A stretch of DNA of 64,000 nucleotides. Source: Phyllobacterium sp. OV277. GTDB taxonomy: Bacteria > Pseudomonadota > Alphaproteobacteria > Rhizobiales > Rhizobiaceae. A program made the position numbers and the translations under genes. Location: the NCBI RefSeq assembly GCF_900104355.1, contig NZ_FNIY01000013.1, forward strand, positions 1 through 64,000, given 5' to 3'. The notes under the pieces were generated by a model, which saw only the letters and a program-made list of their open reading frames with translations, made no database searches and was not told the DNA's origin. How positions within the stretch are numbered: position 1 is the stretch's first letter; every line of letters begins with the position of its first letter. Below, in pieces: positions 59,839-64,000 of the stretch.

Positions 59839-59940
59839 GGGGTATTTTCTGCTTTCTAGGTGTCGGACGCGGCTCTTTACACCGTATCTCGTAATAAACC
59901 AAGCCCGTGAATTGACAGTTTTCTCGGCTGTTGGGGCCTT

Positions 59941-60705
59941 TTAGAGCGAATGATATGCTTCACAGATGGCCAGGAAGTCCGCAGCTTTCAAGCTTGCGCC
60001 GCCAACAAGGGCGCCATCGACGTTCTCAATACCGAGAAGTTCAACCGCATTGGATGGTTTGACCGAGCCACCATAAAGGATGCGCAGCTTCGCACCTTCT
60101 TCGCCAAAACGCGTGATCAAAGCCGCGCGGATTGATGCGTGAACCTCGCGTACATCGTCAGCAGTTGGCGTCAGACCCGTGCCGATGGCCCATACGGGTT
60201 CATAGGCAATAACGGTATTTTGGGCCACGGCCCCATCAGGAATGGAGCCTGCAAGCTGTGTCGCGATCACATCAAGTGTCGCACCGGATTTGCGCTGCGC
60301 CTCGGTTTCACCAATACAGATAATGGCGACGAGCCCCGCACCCCAGGCAGCAACGGCCTTGGCATTGACCATTGCATCGGTCTCGCCATGGTCGGTACGG
60401 CGTTCCGAGTGGCCGACGATCACGTGCGATGCGCCAGCGTCTTTCAGCATATCGGCAGACACATCGCCCGTATGCGCACCGGACTTTTTCGCATGGCAGT
60501 CCTCGCCGCCAATGGCCAGCGCCTCGCCTTCAACGGACTGAGCCGCGCGAAAGACAAGTGTCGCGGGCACACAGATCAGCCCGTCGATCTTATCGCCGAT
60601 TGCCGAATTCGGCCTGTTGACGATCATGCGCAGTTCATCCAGAGACTCTCCCGTCCCGTTCATTTTCCAGTTACCAGCGACGAGTGGACGGACATCAGGG
60701 GTCAT
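59941..60705 (-). CDS. tpiA: Triosephosphate isomerase
   Basis: 254 residues. AGNWKMNG (catalytic Lys), VIVGHSERR (His) and [11 protein letters not shown] (Glu) are all intact. Divergent from ppiD, 154 bases apart. Confidence 0.97.
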   Translation of the reverse strand: MTPDVRPLVAGNWKMNGTGESLDELRMIVNRPNSAIGDKIDGLICVPATLVFRAAQSVEGEALAIGGEDCHAKKSGAHTGDVSADMLKDAGASHVIVGHSERRTDHGETDAMVNAKAVAAWGAGLVAIICIGETEAQRKSGATLDVIATQLAGSIPDGAVAQNTVIAYEPVWAIGTGLTPTADDVREVHASIRAALITRFGEEGAKLRILYGGSVKPSNAVELLGIENVDGALVGGASLKAADFLAICEAYHSL

Positions 60706-60859
60706 TCGGCGTTCCTCAAGACGATAGATTTGATGATTTCTCGGTTATTTGATTGTCTGACTAGCAAATTCACTTGATAAAGCAATCGACACAAGCCCTC
60801 CATGACGCTATTCCCCTATGCAATTCTTTTGAGCCTCATACTTGTTACGGTGACTTTCT

Positions 60860-62752
60860 ATGCTCGATTCCCTGCGCGACGTGGCCCAGACCTGGGTAGC
60901 CAAGGTACTTCTTGGTCTTCTTGGCATCAGTTTTGTTGGCTGGGGCGTGTCCAATACAATTCTCAGTGCCGTCGGCAATGGTTCAGCCATTAGTGCCGGT
61001 AGCTCGAAAGTTTCCCCGGTCGAGTATCGCCTTGCCTATGATCGTCAGCTCGCATCGCTGCAACAGCGGTTTGGCCAGCGGTTCACCCGTGAACAGGCTG
61101 ATGCCATTGGTGTGAGCAATCAGGTGCAGTCGCAACTGGTTGCTGGTGTTGTCCTTGATGAAGAGGCCCGCAAGATGTCGCTGGGTCTTTCCAAAGATCG
61201 TCTGGCACAGCTTGCCGCTGAAGACCCTGCCTTTCAGGGCCCCGACGGTCGTTTCAATCCTGCACAGTTTGATGCCATATTGCGCAATGCCGGCATGACC
61301 CCGCAGGGTTATCTCGATAGCCGCAGCAAGATTGCGCGCCGCCAGCAGATCGTCGAAGCCGTGGCTGACGGTATTACCGTGCCCGATACGCTGCTCAAGG
61401 CCGTTGCGACCTATAAGGGTGAATCGCGCACCATCGATTATATCTCGATGCCGAAATCATTCATCACCGACATTCCCGCGCCAAGCGATGCGGATCTGAA
61501 GACCTATTTCGATGCAAACAAGGAAGCTTACGGTGCTCCGCAGTACCGCAAGATCACCTATGTAAAGCTTGAACCAAAGGATATTGCTGACGAGGCGTCG
61601 GTTTCGCCTGAGGAAATCAAGGCTGAATACGACAAGAACATCGCCCGCTATACCTCGCCGGAAACCCGCACCATCGAGCAACTGACCTTTGCCAATGCCG
61701 AAGCGGCCAAGGCAGCGCATGACCGGCTTGCCGCCGGAACATCGTTCGAGGACGAGGTAAAAGCTGAAGGCAAGACCATGAACGATGTGGGCCTTGGCAC
61801 CTTCCAGCGTAACGCCCTGCCCGACCAGACCATTGCTGATCCAATCTTCAAAATGCAGGCTGGCAATGTCAGCGATGTGATTACCGGTGCTTTTGGCCCG
61901 GTCATTGTTCGCGTAACCGCTGCGACACCCGAAGTGGTCAAGCCGCTGGCTGACGTCGAAAAGGACATTCGCGAAACGATTGCCCTGACCCTCGCCGCTA
62001 CATCGGTCATGTCCGTGCATGACGCCTATGAAAATGCCCGGGCTGATGGCGCAACCATGGCGGATGCTGCGGCCAAGCAGAATCTGAAAATGGTGACGAT
62101 TGACGCCATTGATCAGTCGGGCCGCGGACCGGATGAAAAGGAAATTCCCAATATTCCGTTCGGAGAAAACCTGCTGACCGCCGCTTTCCTTGCCGATCAG
62201 GGTTTTGACAATGAACCGCTCAATGTCGGACCGAACAGTTTCCTTTGGTATGACGTTGCAGGTATTACGCCAGCGCGGGATCGCACACTTGAGGAAGTGA
62301 AGGCGCGTGTGACGGAAAACTGGCGCACTGCCGAGCTTGAAAAGCGTCTGAACGAAAAAGCCGAGGAAGTGCGCAAGCGCGTTGCTGCGGGTACCTCGCT
62401 TGACGATATCGCTGCCGAACTCAAGTTCACCAAGGAAACCAAGCGTGGCATTACGCGCCAGTCCAAGGATACGGATCTGGGTGAAGGCGGCGTTGCCTCG
62501 GTGTTTGATGGCGCGGATGGTCTGGTAGGTGTAACCGAATCTGCGGCGGATCAGTCGAAGCTGATCTTCAAGGTTACGGAATCAATTGAACCGATGAATG
62601 TCGGTGCGGATTCACTGAGTAAAGCCGAGAAAGATTCGTTCACCTCGCGGCTCTCCGATGATCTGCTCGACCAGTTGGTCATGCAGTTGCAGACTGTCTA
62701 CCCTGTGTCCATCAACAAGACTGTTATTGATCAGGCGCTCGCCCGCCAATGA
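60860..62752 (+). CDS. ppiD: Membrane-anchored peptidyl-prolyl isomerase (PpiD/SurA type)
   Basis: 630 residues. One N-terminal membrane helix (about 13-37), SurA-N-like chaperone domain (about 40-190), then a parvulin-like domain (about 225-375), in which the usual catalytic signature is weak, and a further helical part. Periplasmic folding helper. It heads the ppiD-trpD-trpC order seen in relatives. Confidence 0.9.
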   Translation: MLDSLRDVAQTWVAKVLLGLLGISFVGWGVSNTILSAVGNGSAISAGSSKVSPVEYRLAYDRQLASLQQRFGQRFTREQADAIGVSNQVQSQLVAGVVLDEEARKMSLGLSKDRLAQLAAEDPAFQGPDGRFNPAQFDAILRNAGMTPQGYLDSRSKIARRQQIVEAVADGITVPDTLLKAVATYKGESRTIDYISMPKSFITDIPAPSDADLKTYFDANKEAYGAPQYRKITYVKLEPKDIADEASVSPEEIKAEYDKNIARYTSPETRTIEQLTFANAEAAKAAHDRLAAGTSFEDEVKAEGKTMNDVGLGTFQRNALPDQTIADPIFKMQAGNVSDVITGAFGPVIVRVTAATPEVVKPLADVEKDIRETIALTLAATSVMSVHDAYENARADGATMADAAAKQNLKMVTIDAIDQSGRGPDEKEIPNIPFGENLLTAAFLADQGFDNEPLNVGPNSFLWYDVAGITPARDRTLEEVKARVTENWRTAELEKRLNEKAEEVRKRVAAGTSLDDIAAELKFTKETKRGITRQSKDTDLGEGGVASVFDGADGLVGVTESAADQSKLIFKVTESIEPMNVGADSLSKAEKDSFTSRLSDDLLDQLVMQLQTVYPVSINKTVIDQALARQ

Positions 62753-62770
62753 TTGCTGTGAGATCGAGAA

Positions 62771-63790
62771 ATGGCTGAACTGAAACGTTTCATCGGTATT
62801 GCGGCGGCGGGAAAGGTTCTTTCCCGCGAGGAGGCTGTCGAGGCTTTCGATATCATGATGTCCGGACAGGCCACCCCTGCACAGATCGGCGCCCTGTTGA
62901 TGGCCCTGCGGGTGCGCGGTGAACAGGTTGACGAGATTGCAGGCGCCGTCTCCGCCATGCGCTCGAAAATGCTCACCGTAAAGGCGGTGCCCGGCGCTAT
63001 CGATATTGTCGGTACGGGTGGCGACCAGTCCGGCTCCTATAATGTTTCAACCTGCGCCGCCTTTGTGGCTGCCGGTGCCGGTGTGCCGGTTGCCAAGCAC
63101 GGCAATCGGGCGCTGTCATCACGCTCCGGTGCGGCTGACACGTTGGCTGCGCTTGGGATTAATATCGAAATCGGTCCGGATCTGATCTCCACCTGCATCA
63201 AGGAAGCGGGTATTGGCTTCATGTTTGCACCTTCGCACCACCCGGCGATGAAGCATGTGGGCCCTGCCCGCGTTGAGCTTGGAACCCGCACGATTTTCAA
63301 TCTGCTCGGCCCCTTGACCAATCCTGCCGGTGTTACGCGCCAGTTGGTTGGTGTTTATGCGCCCGAATGGGTAGAGCCCATCGCGCAGGTGCTGAAGAAT
63401 CTCGGTTCTGAATCCGTGTGGGTTGTGCATGGTGATGGTCTTGATGAAATCACTACCGCAGGTGTGACCAAGGTTGCGGCGCTTGAAAACGGTGTTATCC
63501 GCACATTTGAGATTGAACCGGAGACCTTTGGATTGCGCCGAGTTGATCCACAGGATCTCAAAGGTGGAACTGCTGACGAAAACGCGGTTTCGCTGCTTTC
63601 CGTTCTTGATGGTGCGCATGGCGCCTATCGCGATATCACCCTGTTCAATGCCGGTGCCGGACTGGTTATTGCGGGTGCCGCAGAAGATCTGAAAACCGGT
63701 ATCAGCATGGCTGCCCATTCAATCGACAGCGGTGCAGCGCGAAATGTGCTAAAGAAGCTGGTCCACGTATCCAACAGCGAGGCAGTCTGA
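62771..63790 (+). CDS. trpD: Anthranilate phosphoribosyltransferase
   Basis: Second step of tryptophan synthesis. 339 residues; [17 protein letters not shown] (PRPP loop), [21 protein letters not shown], and the metal pair in HGDGLDEIT. 2 bases before trpC. Confidence 0.96.
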   Translation: MAELKRFIGIAAAGKVLSREEAVEAFDIMMSGQATPAQIGALLMALRVRGEQVDEIAGAVSAMRSKMLTVKAVPGAIDIVGTGGDQSGSYNVSTCAAFVAAGAGVPVAKHGNRALSSRSGAADTLAALGINIEIGPDLISTCIKEAGIGFMFAPSHHPAMKHVGPARVELGTRTIFNLLGPLTNPAGVTRQLVGVYAPEWVEPIAQVLKNLGSESVWVVHGDGLDEITTAGVTKVAALENGVIRTFEIEPETFGLRRVDPQDLKGGTADENAVSLLSVLDGAHGAYRDITLFNAGAGLVIAGAAEDLKTGISMAAHSIDSGAARNVLKKLVHVSNSEAV

Positions 63791-63792
63791 TC

Positions 63793-64000
63793 ATGGTCGA
63801 TATTCTTCGCAAGATCGAAGCTTACAAGCGCGAGGAAATTGCCGCCGCCAAGGCGCAGTTCACCGTCGATGAGCTGAAGGCGCGGATCAAGGATCAGGAA
63901 GCGCCACGCGGTTTTCACAAGGCCCTGCTGGCAAAGCGTGCGGCCAATGAGTTCGGTCTGATTGCTGAAATCAAGAAGGCCAGTCCTTCCAAAGGCTTGA
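63793..64000 (+). CDS. trpC: Indole-3-glycerol phosphate synthase (partial, cut by window end)
   Basis: First 69 codons only. Begins [19 protein letters not shown] and reaches [16 protein letters not shown], the conserved first barrel strand with the catalytic Lys. Follows trpD by 2 bases. Confidence 0.95.
   Translation, partial: MVDILRKIEAYKREEIAAAKAQFTVDELKARIKDQEAPRGFHKALLAKRAANEFGLIAEIKKASPSKGL

Overview
The window looks like chromosome of an alphaproteobacterium of the order Hyphomicrobiales, in or near Brucellaceae/Phyllobacteriaceae. Three things suggest this: the orders ntrX-trkA-hfq-hflX-mazG, dusB-ntrB-ntrC, lipA-lpdA-SGNH hydrolase-pdhC-pdhB-pdhA-ftsB-eno-kdsA-pyrG and secG-tpiA-ppiD-trpD-trpC; an E1-beta subunit carrying its own lipoyl domain; and many short palindromic intergenic repeats. 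ACC deaminase with its Lrp-type regulator suggests a plant-associated member (Phyllobacterium-like), but no rRNA or tRNA gene is present to settle the genus.

Layout. 1-1.7 kb: a possible insertion-sequence tail, then a trypsin-fold protease with a small partner protein. 1.8-12.7 kb: a core block, almost all on the minus strand (mazG on plus; hflX, hfq, D-amino-acid transaminase, lactonase, metallo-beta-lactamase-fold hydrolase, trkA, Rid protein, ntrX, ntrY). 12.7-37.4 kb: a patchwork of accessory genes on both strands. It holds a ribose-type sugar ABC importer with a divergent GntR regulator, an iron(III) ABC importer, a GGDEF/degenerate-EAL protein, an exported EF-hand-like protein, copCD, a cobalamin riboswitch with cbtBA, an exported hydrolase, and acdS/acdR. 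37.4-51.5 kb: ntrC-ntrB-dusB, then ispDF-cinA on plus, then COQ10/RatA-like protein, lipA, lpdA and the pyruvate dehydrogenase genes on minus. 51.6-60.7 kb: ftsB, a 1-kb gene-free palindrome-rich stretch, eno, a PRC-barrel protein, kdsA, pyrG, an L,D-transpeptidase, secG and tpiA. 60.8-64 kb: ppiD, trpD and the start of trpC on plus.

How the genes work together. ntrB/ntrC and ntrY/ntrX are the two nitrogen two-component systems. In many relatives they are adjacent, dusB-ntrB-ntrC-ntrY-ntrX. Here about 24.7 kb of transport, metal-handling and ACC-degradation genes lie between ntrC and ntrY, with both flanks still on the same strand and in the ancestral order. lipA and lpdA sit beside pdhABC, so E1, E2, E3 and lipoate synthesis for the pyruvate dehydrogenase complex are together. 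The cobalamin riboswitch, cbtB and cbtA form one B12-controlled cobalt-uptake unit.

Points most worth a second look: the multi-hairpin element at 52.36-52.58 kb; the protease and small-protein pair at the left edge; the split ntr locus; the degenerate EAL domain; and the palindromic leader of the iron transporter. No CRISPR array, integrase, tRNA or rRNA gene was seen.
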